Below, one piece after another: positions 18,402-27,401 of a stretch of DNA of 64,000 bases (its first letter is position 1; every line of letters begins with the position of its first letter). A model generated the notes under the pieces. The model was not told where the DNA came from. It worked only from the letters and a program-made list of their open reading frames with translations, and ran no database searches. Made by a program: the position numbers and the translations under genes. Origin of the DNA: Frateuria edaphi (lineage in GTDB: Bacteria > Pseudomonadota > Gammaproteobacteria > Xanthomonadales > Rhodanobacteraceae); contig NZ_CP088251.1 in assembly GCF_021117405.1 (NCBI RefSeq), positions 2,914,001-2,978,000 on the forward strand, written 5' to 3'.

Positions 18402-18745
18402 GATCCGACCTCCTCGCGAGATGAGCGGGCGCGTGATCGGCACGCCCGCGGGCGGATGAAGCGCGCGCACCCACGTCCCGTACGCATGAACGCGAAACAG
18501 GAACAATCGTTCGGGGAAAATGGGCGCATGTTTCAGGTCAGTGAGCCATGGAACGGGTGCGCCATGGCAGCCCTGACCCTACTCCCGCGCCCGGGGGCGT
18601 GCAAGCCACCGCGGGAGACCGCAAGGGCACGCGATCTCCACGGTTGAGCCCGCCTATGCGATGTATGGCCGCCTGCAGAGAGCGCCGTCGGGCGCGACCG
18701 GGGGACGGTCGCCCAAACGACGCTCCTGCAAGGCGTGACGGGCGC
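18402..18745. other. 344-bp intergenic stretch with a REP-like palindrome
   Basis: No convincing gene was found: open frames here lack ribosome binding sites and family-like protein sequence. The left part should hold the DUF465 promoter. Near the right end (about 18683-18729) is a degenerate repeat with gcgaccg / cggtcgc arms (18694-18700 and 18706-18712) followed by gacgctcctgc, like the palindromes at 43028-43062 and 50653-50700. Confidence 0.6.
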
Positions 18746-19402
18746 TCAGTGGCCCTTGGCGCCCTTGCTGGAACTCTTCTTCGGCGTGGGCTTTTCGGCA
18801 GGCGCGGGGGACTCGTCTCCCTGCATCTGCGAGCGCATGGCGCGCGCGGCCTGGGCGGCAGCTTCGGCCTCACGACGAGCTGCGCGGGCGACGCGGCTCT
18901 GCGCGGCGGCCAGCTTCTTGGCACGCTCGGCCTCCGCGCGCGCCTGCTCGGCGGCCTGCGAGGCCTCCATGCCCTGTTGCTGCAGGCGGGCGGCTTCTTC
19001 CTGCGCCATCTGGTACTGCATGCGCTGGCGCTCCAGTTCCATGCGCGCGGCTTCCGCCTCGCGGCGGCTGGCGTCCAGCAGGATCTGCGCGTGTTCGCGA
19101 TCGAGCTGGTCGAGCTTTTCGCGGGCGTCCTGCAACTGCGCGGCAGCCTTGGCCAGGTCGACGCGACGTTCGGCTAGGTACAGCGCGTGCGGGCGCTCGC
19201 TGCGGCTGGACTGTTCCAGCCGGTCGATCGCGGCGTGGGCGAGCGCCTGCTCGGCCTGGGCATAAGTGCCCAGAGTGGGGTCGCTAGCCAGCTGGTTGAG
19301 GCTGGAGTTGAGGCGGTTGACGTCCATGTCGTCCTGGCGCGCCAGGGCCGGGCCGGCCAGCACAAGCAGGCCAATCAACGCGGTGGTGGCAAGGCGCTTC
19401 AT
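18746..19402 (-). CDS. Periplasmic coiled-coil protein (DUF4398-associated)
   Basis: A 218-residue protein with a Sec signal peptide (MKRLATTALIGLLVLAGPALA) and then an almost wholly charged, Ala/Gln/Glu/Arg-rich helix predicted to form a long coiled coil from about residue 60 to 195. The tail (PAPAEKPTPKKSSSKGAKGH) is basic. No catalytic motif is seen. Its start overlaps the stop of the upstream lipoprotein gene (ATGA at 19399-19402), so the two are made together. By analogy with DUF4398 proteins found beside OmpA-like genes, it may help link or organise the envelope; that role is a guess. Confidence 0.75.
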   Translation of the reverse strand: MKRLATTALIGLLVLAGPALARQDDMDVNRLNSSLNQLASDPTLGTYAQAEQALAHAAIDRLEQSSRSERPHALYLAERRVDLAKAAAQLQDAREKLDQLDREHAQILLDASRREAEAARMELERQRMQYQMAQEEAARLQQQGMEASQAAEQARAEAERAKKLAAAQSRVARAARREAEAAAQAARAMRSQMQGDESPAPAEKPTPKKSSSKGAKGH

Positions 19403-19974
19403 CGCTGGCCTCCGTCGTTCGTCTGGGTGCTCGACGCAGGCGCGGGCATCGGCTGGAAGCCGCCATCCTGCGGCAGCGGCGCGGACAGCACCGAGGCCGA
19501 CGGGGCCGGCATGTCCTCGAGCGTTTCGGGGGCGCTGCTGCCGGAGGCCGGCGCGGCGGGCGGGGCCGGCTGGGGGTGCTGCTCGGTCTGCTGGCGCAGG
19601 CCGGCATTTTCCTCGACCTTGGCCTGGATCTGGGCGCGGGCGCTGCCCAGCTGTGCGCGGGTACGGGCCAGTTCGGCGTCGGCGCGGGCCTCCTCGGCCA
19701 GGTTGGCGGCGTCGGCGTACTTGCGGGCCGCCATCGCGGACTGCGCCTGCTGGAACTTGGCCTGGGCGAACCCGAGGTCGACCGGATCGTAGTCGGCCGC
19801 GCCAGCGTCGCGGGCCGACTGCAGCAGCGCCTGGGCCTGGTTCATCGAAGCGTCCGGCGGAGGGACCGTGGCGCAGCCGGCCAACGCCAGCATTGCCAGT
19901 CCCAGGGTCAAGCCACCGGCTGCCCGGCCGATACGCTTGATGCGCCCGGGCGGCCGGGAAAAGATGTGCACCAT
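19399..19974 (-). CDS. DUF4398 domain lipoprotein
   Basis: A 191-residue protein with a basic N-terminus, a hydrophobic stretch (GGLTLGLAMLALAGCATVPPP) and a lipobox LAGC at about residues 31-34, so it is probably an outer-membrane or periplasm-facing lipoprotein. The mature part has ARDAGAADYDPVDLGFAQAK and AMAARKYADAANLAEEARAD, which match the DUF4398 pattern, and then a Pro/Ala/Ser-rich tail. ATG 19974 is chosen over an adjacent GTG because GAGGAA lies 6 nt before it. It is the first gene of a two-gene operon and is divergent from pilU. Confidence 0.8.
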   Translation of the reverse strand: MVHIFSRPPGRIKRIGRAAGGLTLGLAMLALAGCATVPPPDASMNQAQALLQSARDAGAADYDPVDLGFAQAKFQQAQSAMAARKYADAANLAEEARADAELARTRAQLGSARAQIQAKVEENAGLRQQTEQHPQPAPPAAPASGSSAPETLEDMPAPSASVLSAPLPQDGGFQPMPAPASSTQTNDGGQR

Positions 19975-20071
19975 CACTCATTCCTCGCGCAGTGTCGCCG
20001 CGTATTGTGGGCAGGCATAATCCTGCTTTGCAACGCGCCACAAGAACGCGCGACCACCTCAGGGGTCCTTC

Positions 20072-21187
20072 GTGGATATCGGTTACTTCCTCAAGCTGAT
20101 GGTAGACAAGGGCGCGTCGGACATGTTCCTGACCACCGGCGCCCCGGTGAACATCAAGGTCGAGGGCAAGCTCTACCCGCTCGGCAACACCGGCCTGCCC
20201 AGCGGCATGGTCAAGAAGATCGCCTATTCGCTGATGGACGAGGGCCAGGTGCCGCAGTTCGAGCGCGACCTGGAATTGAACATGGCGCTGGCGGTGAAGG
20301 AAGCCGGCCGCTTCCGCATCAACGTGTTCAAGCAGCGCGGCGAAGTGGGCATGGTGATCCGCGCGATCAAGAGCGAGATTCCCTCGATCGACCAGCTGCA
20401 ACTGCCGACCATCTTCCGCGATCTGATCATGGAGCAGCGCGGCCTGATCCTGGTGGTCGGCGCTACCGGCTCGGGCAAGTCGACCACGCTGGCGGCGATG
20501 CTCGACCAGCGCAATTCCAATTCGCCCGGCCACATCCTCACCATCGAGGACCCGATCGAATACCTGCACCGGCACAAGAAGTCGATCATCAACCAGCGCG
20601 AGGTCGGGCTGGATACGCACAGCTATCACGAGGCTCTGAAGAACGCGATGCGCGAGGCGCCGGACGTGATCATGATCGGCGAGATCCGCGACACCGACAC
20701 GATGGAGGCGGCGGTCGCGTTCTCCGAAACCGGCCACCTGTGCCTGGCCACGTTGCACTCGAACAACGCCGACCAGACGCTGGAGCGCATCCTCAACTTC
20801 TTCCCCGAATCGGCGCACAAGAACGTGCTGATGAACCTGGCGCTCAACCTGCGCGCGGTGATCAGCCAGCGCCTGGTGATCGGCAAGGACGGGCGCCGCG
20901 TGCCGGCGGTGGAAGTGCTGCTCAACACGCCGCTGATCCGCGACATGATCCGCCGCGGCCAGATCCACGAGATCAAGGAAGCGATGGACCGCAGCCTGCA
21001 GGAAGGCATGCAGACCTTCGACCAGTCGCTGTACAAGCTCTACAAGAGCGGCCGCATCGAGCTGGAGGAAGCGCTGGCCAAGGCCGACTCGCGCGATGGC
21101 CTGGCGCTGAAGATCCGCCTGTCCGAGGGCGGCGGGGCCGAGGCCACCGAACTGGTCGGGAACGATCCGTACGGCCTGGGGTTCTGA
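20072..21187 (+). CDS. pilU: Type IV pilus retraction ATPase PilU
   Basis: A 371-residue secretion-type ATPase supporting pilus retraction and twitching at the inner membrane. The N-terminal domain starts MDIGYFLKLMVDKGASDMFL. Walker A GATGSGKST is at residues 130-138, the Asp box TIEDPIEYLH near 160, Walker B GEIRDTDTMEAA near 206, and a His box HLCLATLHSNNADQT near 225. PilU is preferred to PilT because of the start, the longer C-terminal extension (about 25 residues after the usual end) and KKSIINQREVGLDT. The GTG start at 20072 is taken. Usually pilT is adjacent; it is not in the window. An intrinsic terminator follows at once. Confidence 0.9.
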   Translation: MDIGYFLKLMVDKGASDMFLTTGAPVNIKVEGKLYPLGNTGLPSGMVKKIAYSLMDEGQVPQFERDLELNMALAVKEAGRFRINVFKQRGEVGMVIRAIKSEIPSIDQLQLPTIFRDLIMEQRGLILVVGATGSGKSTTLAAMLDQRNSNSPGHILTIEDPIEYLHRHKKSIINQREVGLDTHSYHEALKNAMREAPDVIMIGEIRDTDTMEAAVAFSETGHLCLATLHSNNADQTLERILNFFPESAHKNVLMNLALNLRAVISQRLVIGKDGRRVPAVEVLLNTPLIRDMIRRGQIHEIKEAMDRSLQEGMQTFDQSLYKLYKSGRIELEEALAKADSRDGLALKIRLSEGGGAEATELVGNDPYGLGF

Positions 21188-21206
21188 ACCTGGCCAGCCG
21201 GCACTG

Positions 21207-21240
21207 AAGGAAGGGCGCAGCGATGCGCCCTTCCTTTTTG
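21207..21240 (+). terminator. Intrinsic terminator of pilU
   Basis: A 13-bp stem (arms 21207-21219 and 21224-21236, ending gcgcccttcctt) with a 4-nt loop gcga is followed by a T-run (21235-21239), a textbook rho-independent terminator. Confidence 0.92.
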
Positions 21241-21335
21241 GCTCGTATCACTCGATTCCCTGGCCCAGGGGCATCCTTTCCCGAGTTTCGGCAAACATCG
21301 CTCCGCGAAAGCGGGAAGCGCGGCCGGTGCGGACC

Positions 21336-21677
21336 TCAGCGCGGCGGCATCTGCTGTCCGTCCTCGACCCGGTGCCGGTACAGCGCCGCGCGCACCAGCA
21401 GCATCAGCGTGATCGGCGTGGTCAGCGTGAGGAACACGCCGATCAGGATCACGTGCAGCACCGGCCGCCCCTGCATTGCCGAAAAACAGACTACCGACGC
21501 GGCGACCATGAAGAACGTACCCAACGTGCTGCCCAGCGTGGGTGCATGCACGCGCTTGTAGAAGTCATGCAGGCGCAGCAGCCCCAGGGACCCGGTGAAG
21601 GCGAAGCCGGCGCCGAGCAGTACCAGCACGCCCACCAGTACGGCGACCCATGGCGGCAGGCCGGCGAGATGGTTCAT
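21336..21677 (-). CDS. mnhG: Mrp-type Na+/H+ antiporter subunit G
   Basis: A 113-residue inner-membrane protein with three hydrophobic spans (about 10-29, 45-62, 72-95). The core GSLGLLRLHDFYKRVHAPTLGSTLG is the family signature. It is the last gene of the operon, and its start overlaps the mnhF stop by four bases. The G subunit is needed for assembly of the large Mrp complex that exchanges cytoplasmic Na+ (or K+) for protons. No clear terminator follows before 21240. Confidence 0.9.
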   Translation of the reverse strand: MNHLAGLPPWVAVLVGVLVLLGAGFAFTGSLGLLRLHDFYKRVHAPTLGSTLGTFFMVAASVVCFSAMQGRPVLHVILIGVFLTLTTPITLMLLVRAALYRHRVEDGQQMPPR

Positions 21678-21955
21678 TCGATCACCTCTCCGCGCAGCAG
21701 GAACTTGGAAAACGCCACCGTGCCGGCGAAGCCCAGCAACGCGATGATCAATCCGGCTTCCACGTACAGCACGCTGCCGGTGCGGATGCCGATCGAGAGC
21801 AACAGCAGCATCGCGTTGACGTAGAGCGCATCGAGCGCCAGCACGCGATCCTGCGCGCGCGGCCCGCGCACCATGCGGATGATCGCGCAGGCCATCGCCA
21901 GCAGCAGCAGGAACTGGGCGACCACCACCGCGACCGCGAGGAAGCCATGGCTCAT
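21674..21955 (-). CDS. mnhF: Mrp-type Na+/H+ antiporter subunit F
   Basis: A 93-residue protein with three membrane helices (MSHGFLAVAVVVAQF onwards; IIRMVRGPRAQDRVLALDAL between helices one and two is the conserved loop with the RGP and D-R-ALD pattern). ATG 21955 overlaps the mnhE stop by four bases (ATGA). It sits in the conserved E-F-G order. Family work ties the F subunit to ion transport and possibly cholate resistance in other species; here it is assigned by sequence and position. Confidence 0.9.
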   Translation of the reverse strand: MSHGFLAVAVVVAQFLLLLAMACAIIRMVRGPRAQDRVLALDALYVNAMLLLLSIGIRTGSVLYVEAGLIIALLGFAGTVAFSKFLLRGEVIE

Positions 21956-22437
21956 TGAAAGATCTCCTTGAGCGGTTGCTCGTAGCGCCGCTTGATCGTG
22001 TCGATCCAGACCGACTCGTCGACCAGGTCCAGCACGTGGATCAGCAATACGTTGCGCCTTGAATCGTGGTCGACCCAGATCGTCCCCGGCGTCGAGGTGA
22101 TGATGCAGGCCAGCGCCGCCAGCCCGTAGGGGTCGGTGAGCTCCAGCGGGATCTCGACGAAGCCGGAAACGAAACGCCCCCGCCGGCGCAGCACGATCCC
22201 GGCCACCGCCAGGTTGGAGCGCACGATGTCGCGGATCACCCGCAGCAGCAGTCGCAACATCAGCGGTACGTTGCGCACCCGCGCCGGCGGCGCACGCAGC
22301 TTGCCGAACGCCCACGCCAGGCCCGGCGCGATCACCATGCCGGTAAGCCACGTCCCCGGCGCCAGGCTCTGCTGGAGCAGCAGCCAGGCCAGCAGCAGGA
22401 AGCCGGCCATCAGTGGATGCGGTACCAGTCGCGTCAT
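21952..22437 (-). CDS. mnhE: Mrp-type Na+/H+ antiporter subunit E
   Basis: A 161-residue protein with two N-terminal membrane helices (LMAGFLLLAWLLLQQSL and LTGMVIAPGLAWAFG) and a cytoplasmic C-terminal domain. ACIITSTPGTIWVDHDSRR with a following HVLD motif is the MnhE signature. It starts with ATG 22437, overlapping the mnhD stop by four bases. The isolated family length is about 160 residues, which agrees. Confidence 0.92.
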   Translation of the reverse strand: MTRLVPHPLMAGFLLLAWLLLQQSLAPGTWLTGMVIAPGLAWAFGKLRAPPARVRNVPLMLRLLLRVIRDIVRSNLAVAGIVLRRRGRFVSGFVEIPLELTDPYGLAALACIITSTPGTIWVDHDSRRNVLLIHVLDLVDESVWIDTIKRRYEQPLKEIFQ

Positions 22438-23987
22438 GGCAGCACCGCCCGGATGTAGTGCTGCGGCGCATGCAGTTGCGCGGCCGTGTCCATCAGGTAG
22501 CGCATCGGGGCGCCGGCCAGCACGGTCAGGCCCAGGCACAGCGCCAGCAGGATCACCACCGAAGCTGCCTCACCCGCACGGATGGCTGGAAACACCCAAT
22601 CCTCGTCGGCCCAGAAAATTTGGATGCCGGTGCGGCACATCGCGATCACCGTGCACAGGCCGGCCGCCACGATCAGCGCGAACAGGGTCGCCGCGCCCGC
22701 CCCGCCGCCCAGCATCGGCGACAGCAGCGCGAACTTGGCCAGGAAGCCGGACAGCGGCGGCAGTCCCGCCAGCACCAGCGCGCAGACCAGGAAACACGCG
22801 CCCAGCAAGGCCACCGGCGCCGGCACGCCGGCCGGGCTCTCGTCCTCGTCGGCGTACAGCGCCATGCCGGTCGGGTCGTAGGGCTCCAGCAGCGAGGCGC
22901 CCTCGGCGTCCTCGCGCGGCGCGATCAACCCGGCAAGCAGGAAGAACGCGGCGATCGCCAGGGTCGAGACGACCAGATAAGCCAGTGCACCGGCCGTCAC
23001 CGTTGGCTGCTGCAGGCCGACCGCGCCGAGCAGGCTGCCGGAGGACACCAGCACGTTGTAGCCGGCGAGCTTGCCCAGCTCGCGCGCGCCCAGCATGCCG
23101 ACCACGCCCACCGCCACGGTCGCCGCGCCACCCCACAGCAGCCAGCCGGCGCCGAAATGCGCCGAGGCAGGACCCGCCCCGTCGCCGAACAACAGCAGGC
23201 TCAGCCGCAACAACACGTACACGCCCACCTTGGTCATCACCGCAAACATCGCCGCCACCGGCGCCGGCGCGGCGGCATAAGTGCGCGGCAGCCAGAAGCC
23301 CAGCGGCCACATCGCAGCCTTGACCAGGAAGGCGATGCCGAGGATCGCCGCGCCGGCGTGCAGCAGCGCACGCGTGTTGTCCGGCACCCGCGGCACCAAT
23401 TGCGCCAGCGCCGCCATGTTGAGCGTGCCGGTGACGCCGAAGATCAGGCTCACGCCGATCAGGAACAGCATCGAGGCAAGCAGGTTGACCACGATGTAAT
23501 GCATCCCGGCGCTTACCCGCCGCGCGCCCGGCCGATACAGCGCCAGCCCGTAGGAGGCGGCCAGCAGCACCTCGAAGAACACGAACAGGTTGAACAGGTC
23601 CCCGGTGAGGAAGGCGCCGTCGAGCCCCATCAACAGGAACTGCACCAGCGGCTGCACCGGCCCGCCCGGCCGCCGGCGGCGGCCCAGCGCGCAGGGCAGC
23701 AGTGCCAGCGCCAGCACGGCGGTGAGCAACAACATCAGGGCGGAAAGCCGGTCGGCTACCAGCACGATCCCGAAGCGGGCCGGCCAGTCGCCGATGCGAT
23801 AGACCACGGCCGGTTCGTCGTCCGCGCCTACCCGCAACAGCAATGCCACGGCCAGCCCCACCAGCGCCACGCAGGAGGCCGTACCCAGCGCCGCCACGGC
23901 GCCGCGCCGGCGCTCGCCCAGCAACAATTGCAGCGCGCCCACCGCCAGCGGCAGCACGATCGGCCAGACCAGCAGGTGCGCGCTCAC
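22434..23987 (-). CDS. mnhD: Mrp-type Na+/H+ antiporter subunit D
   Basis: A 517-residue polytopic protein homologous to complex I NuoN/NuoM-type proton channels. The family segment FLMGLDGAFLTGDLFNLFVFFEVLLAAS carries the essential Glu, and GIAFLVKAAMWPLGFWLPRTY the channel Lys; about 14 hydrophobic helices are visible. The start is GTG 23987, giving MSAHLLVWPIVLPL and a 4-nt GTGA overlap with mnhC. An insertion of acidic residues (PREDAEGASLLEPYDPTGMALYADEDESP split by a few residues) lies in one cytoplasmic loop near residue 365. Confidence 0.93.
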   Translation of the reverse strand: MSAHLLVWPIVLPLAVGALQLLLGERRRGAVAALGTASCVALVGLAVALLLRVGADDEPAVVYRIGDWPARFGIVLVADRLSALMLLLTAVLALALLPCALGRRRRPGGPVQPLVQFLLMGLDGAFLTGDLFNLFVFFEVLLAASYGLALYRPGARRVSAGMHYIVVNLLASMLFLIGVSLIFGVTGTLNMAALAQLVPRVPDNTRALLHAGAAILGIAFLVKAAMWPLGFWLPRTYAAAPAPVAAMFAVMTKVGVYVLLRLSLLLFGDGAGPASAHFGAGWLLWGGAATVAVGVVGMLGARELGKLAGYNVLVSSGSLLGAVGLQQPTVTAGALAYLVVSTLAIAAFFLLAGLIAPREDAEGASLLEPYDPTGMALYADEDESPAGVPAPVALLGACFLVCALVLAGLPPLSGFLAKFALLSPMLGGGAGAATLFALIVAAGLCTVIAMCRTGIQIFWADEDWVFPAIRAGEAASVVILLALCLGLTVLAGAPMRYLMDTAAQLHAPQHYIRAVLP

Positions 23988-24322
23988 GGCGTACCGTCCT
24001 TGCCGTCGACGTGGTCGTTGCCGGTCAGCCCGCGGGAGGCCAGCAGCACCACCAGGAACAGCGCGGTGGTGGCGAAGCCGATCACGATCGCGGTGAGCAC
24101 CAGCGCCTGCGGCAACGGGTCGGTGTAGCTCGAAAGGTCGGCGCCACCGCGCAGCACCGGATCGGCGCCGGTACGCAGGCCGCCGATGCAGAAGATGAAT
24201 AGGTTGACCGCATAGGAAAGCAAGGTCAGTCCGATGATCACCTGGAACGTGCGCGGGCGCAGCAGCAGCCATACGCCGCAGCCCGCCAGCACGCCGATCG
24301 CCAGGGCCAGCACGAGCTCCAT
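23984..24322 (-). CDS. mnhC: Mrp-type Na+/H+ antiporter subunit C
   Basis: A 112-residue protein like NuoK, with three membrane helices. GCGVWLLLRPRTFQVIIGLTLLSYAVNLF and DPLPQALVLTAIVIGFATTAL are conserved in MnhC/MrpC, including the buried Glu-free D-P-x-PQALVLTAIVI segment. Its first base overlaps the last base of mnhA (24322) and its stop overlaps mnhD, so translation of the operon is coupled throughout. Confidence 0.93.
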   Translation of the reverse strand: MELVLALAIGVLAGCGVWLLLRPRTFQVIIGLTLLSYAVNLFIFCIGGLRTGADPVLRGGADLSSYTDPLPQALVLTAIVIGFATTALFLVVLLASRGLTGNDHVDGKDGTP

Positions 24323-27210
24323 CAGCGGTCCTCCGGTAGTTCATCGACGAATGCGCGCGGCCGGCGCAGCGACTGGTGCGCCAGCGCCACCAGCATGAGC
24401 GAGGTTGCGCCCACCACCACGCCGAACACGCCCAGGTCGAACAGCATCGCCGAGGCCAGCGGCAGCTCACCCAGCAGCGGCAACGCCAGGTGGCGCGAGT
24501 GCGAGGTGAGGAAGGGGTAGCCCAGAAGCATCGAGCCCAGGCCGGTCGCCACCGCCAGCAAAAGGCCGGCACCGATCCAGCGCACCGGGGCCACGCGCAG
24601 CCGCGTCTCCACCCAGCGCGCACCGCGCGCCATGTACAGCAGGATCAACGCCACCGACACCGTGATGCCGGCGGCAAAACCGCCGCCGGGAAGATCGTGC
24701 CCGCGCAGGAACAGGTGAACGCCGAACAGCACGACCACGGGTGCCATCAGCTGGATGATCAGTCCCGGGATGCGCAGGTAGTCGGCCAGCGCCGGCCGCG
24801 CATCCGTACCGGCGGCCGCATCCCAGGCCGCCTGCAGGCGCTGCTGCGCGGGCGCGTCCACGCTCTCGACGGCCGGACGAAAGCGACGCAGAAGCGCAAA
24901 TACCGATAGCGCCACGATCGCCAGCACGGTGATCTCGCCCAGCGTGTCGAAGCCGCGGAAATCGACCAGGATCACGTTCACCACGTTGTGGCCGCCGCCC
25001 TCGCTGTAGGCGCGCTCCAGGAAGAAACGGGAGATCGAATCGGCCACCGGATGGCGCATCGCCGCATAGGCCAGCGCCGCCATGCCCAAGCCCGCGCCGG
25101 CCGCTACCAGCGCATCGCGGTAGCGGCGAAACCGCGCGCGCGGCGTGTCCAGTGCCAACCCGGCGATGCGCTTGGGCAGCCAGCGCAGCCCGAGCAGGAT
25201 CACGATGGTGGTGACCACCTCCACCAGCAGTTGGGTCGCGGCCAGATCCGGCGCCGACAGCCACACGAAACTCACGCACGACACCAGCCCCGCACCACCG
25301 GTGAGCACCAGTGCAGCCAGCCGGTGGAACTTGGCCTGCCACGCGGCGCCCACCGCGCAGGCGCCGCCGAGCAGCCACAGCAGCCCGAAGGCCGGGTCCA
25401 CGCCCGTGGCGCGCAGGCCGAAGCGCAGCGGCGTACCCCACATCGCCAGCCCCGCCGCGACCATCGCCGCCAGCACGATCAGCAGCAGCTGCGGCTGCAG
25501 CCGACGCCCCGGGAAAGTGCGCTCCAGTGCGCCCGGCAGGCTCGAGGTCAGCAACGCCAGCACGCGTTCGAACAGCAGCCGCCCGCTCAACCGGCCCAGC
25601 AGCGGCACGGTGTCGCGCGAGGCGAACCAGTGGCGCAACGCGGCGTAGGTAACACAGCCGGCGGCGAACGCCACCGCGCTCATCAGTAGTGGCGCATTCA
25701 GCCCGTGCCACACCTTGAGGTCGAACGCCGGTGTGTCCACCCCCAGCACTGCCCGCGCCGCCGCCTGCAGGAACGGCCCGATCACCCGCGCCGGCAGCAC
25801 GCCCACCAGCACGCAGGCCAGCGCCAGCAGGCCGATCGGCAGCCGCATCCAGCGCGGCGGCTCGTGCGGCTGGCGCGGCAACTCCGAGCGCGCCGGGCCG
25901 AAGAACACGCCAATCACGAAACGCAATGAGTAGACCACCGAGAAGGCACTGGCCAGGACCGCGATCGAGGCTGACAGCACGTCCACCACCGGACCGTGGT
26001 GGGTGGACACAGCCACCGCGAAGAACATCTCCTTCGACAGGAACCCGTTGAGCAACGGAACGCCCGCCATCGCCGCGGCGGCGATCATCGCCAGCGTCGC
26101 GGTGATCGGCATCGCGTGGCGCAGGCCGCCGAGCCGGCGCAGGTCGCGCGTGCCCGCCTCGTGGTCGACCGCGCCGGCGGCCATGAACAGCGATGCCTTG
26201 AAGGTGGCGTGGTTGACGATGTGGAAGATCGCCGCCACCGCGCCCAGCGCGCTGCCCAGGCCCAGCAGCATGGTGATCAGGCCCAGGTGGCTGATCGTCG
26301 AATAGGCCAGCACGGCTTTCAGGTCGCGCTGGAACACCGCCGCGGCCGCGCCCAGCAGCAGGCTGGACAAACCTGCGCCGCCGACGATCCAGAACCAGGC
26401 ATCGGTGCCTGAGAGCACCGGCCAGAAGCGCAGCAGCAGGAACACCCCGGCCTTGACCATCGTCGCCGAATGCAGGAACGAGGACACCGGCGTGGGTGCG
26501 GACATCGCCTGCGGCAGCCAGAAGTGGAACGGAAACTGCGCGCTCTTGGTCAGCGCGCCCATCAGCACCAGCACCAGCATCGGCATGTACAGCGCCGAGG
26601 CACGCACGCGCTCGCCGGCGGCCAGGATCACGTCCAGGTCGTAGCTCCCGGCGATGCGCCCCAGCAGCATCATGCCGGCGAACAGGCACAGGCCGCCGCC
26701 GGCGGTGACGATCAGCGCCATGCGCGCGCCCTCGCGCGCCGACGCGCCCTGGTTCCAGTAACCGATCAGCAGGAACGAGAACAGGCTGGTCAGTTCCCAG
26801 AAGAACACCAGCTGGATCACGTTGCCGGACATCACCACGCCCAGCATCGAACCCATGAAGGCCAGCAGCAGCGCGTAGAAGCGCGTGAGCGGATCCTCCG
26901 GCGGCATGTAGTAGCGCGCGTACATGCCCACCAGCAGGCCGATGCCGCAGACGAGCATGAGGAACAGCCAGGAAAAGCCGTCCACCCGCAGCACCAACTC
27001 CAGACCCAGCGAAGGCACCCAGCGCACGGCGCTGCGCAATGCCGTCCCGTCGGCCAGCGCCGGATGCAGCGTCGCCGACAGCACCAGCCCGACCGCCGCG
27101 GTCACCAGCATCAACCCGGTCGCCGCCTGCCGACCGCGCAGCCACGGCACCACGAGGCTCGCCGCGAAGGGCAGGCAGAGGATGGCGAGCGAGGCTGTGT
27201 CGTAGGGCAT
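24322..27210 (-). CDS. mnhA: Mrp-type Na+/H+ antiporter fused subunit A/B
   Basis: A 962-residue membrane protein. Residues 1-780 are MrpA, a NuoL relative: FFWELTSLFSFLLIGYWNQG near 135, LTKSAQFPFHFWLPQAMSAPTPVSSFLHSATMVKAG across 220-255, and HATFKASLFMAAGAVDHE near 335. The C-terminal 150 residues (LIIQLMAPVVVLFGVHLFLRGHDLPGGGFAAG onwards) are MrpB, so A and B are fused as in six-gene Mrp/Sha/Pha operons. ATG 27210 is used because a longer in-frame extension has no membrane-protein character. It is the first gene of the operon and is divergent from a universal stress protein gene, sharing a 190-bp upstream region. Confidence 0.94.
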   Translation of the reverse strand: MPYDTASLAILCLPFAASLVVPWLRGRQAATGLMLVTAAVGLVLSATLHPALADGTALRSAVRWVPSLGLELVLRVDGFSWLFLMLVCGIGLLVGMYARYYMPPEDPLTRFYALLLAFMGSMLGVVMSGNVIQLVFFWELTSLFSFLLIGYWNQGASAREGARMALIVTAGGGLCLFAGMMLLGRIAGSYDLDVILAAGERVRASALYMPMLVLVLMGALTKSAQFPFHFWLPQAMSAPTPVSSFLHSATMVKAGVFLLLRFWPVLSGTDAWFWIVGGAGLSSLLLGAAAAVFQRDLKAVLAYSTISHLGLITMLLGLGSALGAVAAIFHIVNHATFKASLFMAAGAVDHEAGTRDLRRLGGLRHAMPITATLAMIAAAAMAGVPLLNGFLSKEMFFAVAVSTHHGPVVDVLSASIAVLASAFSVVYSLRFVIGVFFGPARSELPRQPHEPPRWMRLPIGLLALACVLVGVLPARVIGPFLQAAARAVLGVDTPAFDLKVWHGLNAPLLMSAVAFAAGCVTYAALRHWFASRDTVPLLGRLSGRLLFERVLALLTSSLPGALERTFPGRRLQPQLLLIVLAAMVAAGLAMWGTPLRFGLRATGVDPAFGLLWLLGGACAVGAAWQAKFHRLAALVLTGGAGLVSCVSFVWLSAPDLAATQLLVEVVTTIVILLGLRWLPKRIAGLALDTPRARFRRYRDALVAAGAGLGMAALAYAAMRHPVADSISRFFLERAYSEGGGHNVVNVILVDFRGFDTLGEITVLAIVALSVFALLRRFRPAVESVDAPAQQRLQAAWDAAAGTDARPALADYLRIPGLIIQLMAPVVVLFGVHLFLRGHDLPGGGFAAGITVSVALILLYMARGARWVETRLRVAPVRWIGAGLLLAVATGLGSMLLGYPFLTSHSRHLALPLLGELPLASAMLFDLGVFGVVVGATSLMLVALAHQSLRRPRAFVDELPEDR

Positions 27211-27401
27211 CAGGCCACCGTTCGTGGAGGAGGCGTCCACCGGCGCGGTGCGCGAACGACCGCGGCACATCCGTTGGGGAAACGGGGCGCGCGGGTGCTG
27301 GTGGAAGGCCGTCAGCCCGAGTCTACAGGCCGCCTCGCGCCAGCGGAAAGCTCTATAGTCCAGACAGGCCGCCACGCCACACCTCGACCGGGAGAGCGCG
27401 C

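Noticed and set aside
19403-20968. N-terminal extension of the 18746-19402 frame up to 20968
   Set aside because: The upstream part runs through the lipoprotein gene and antisense to pilU; a signal peptide start with a coupled ATG exists at 19402.
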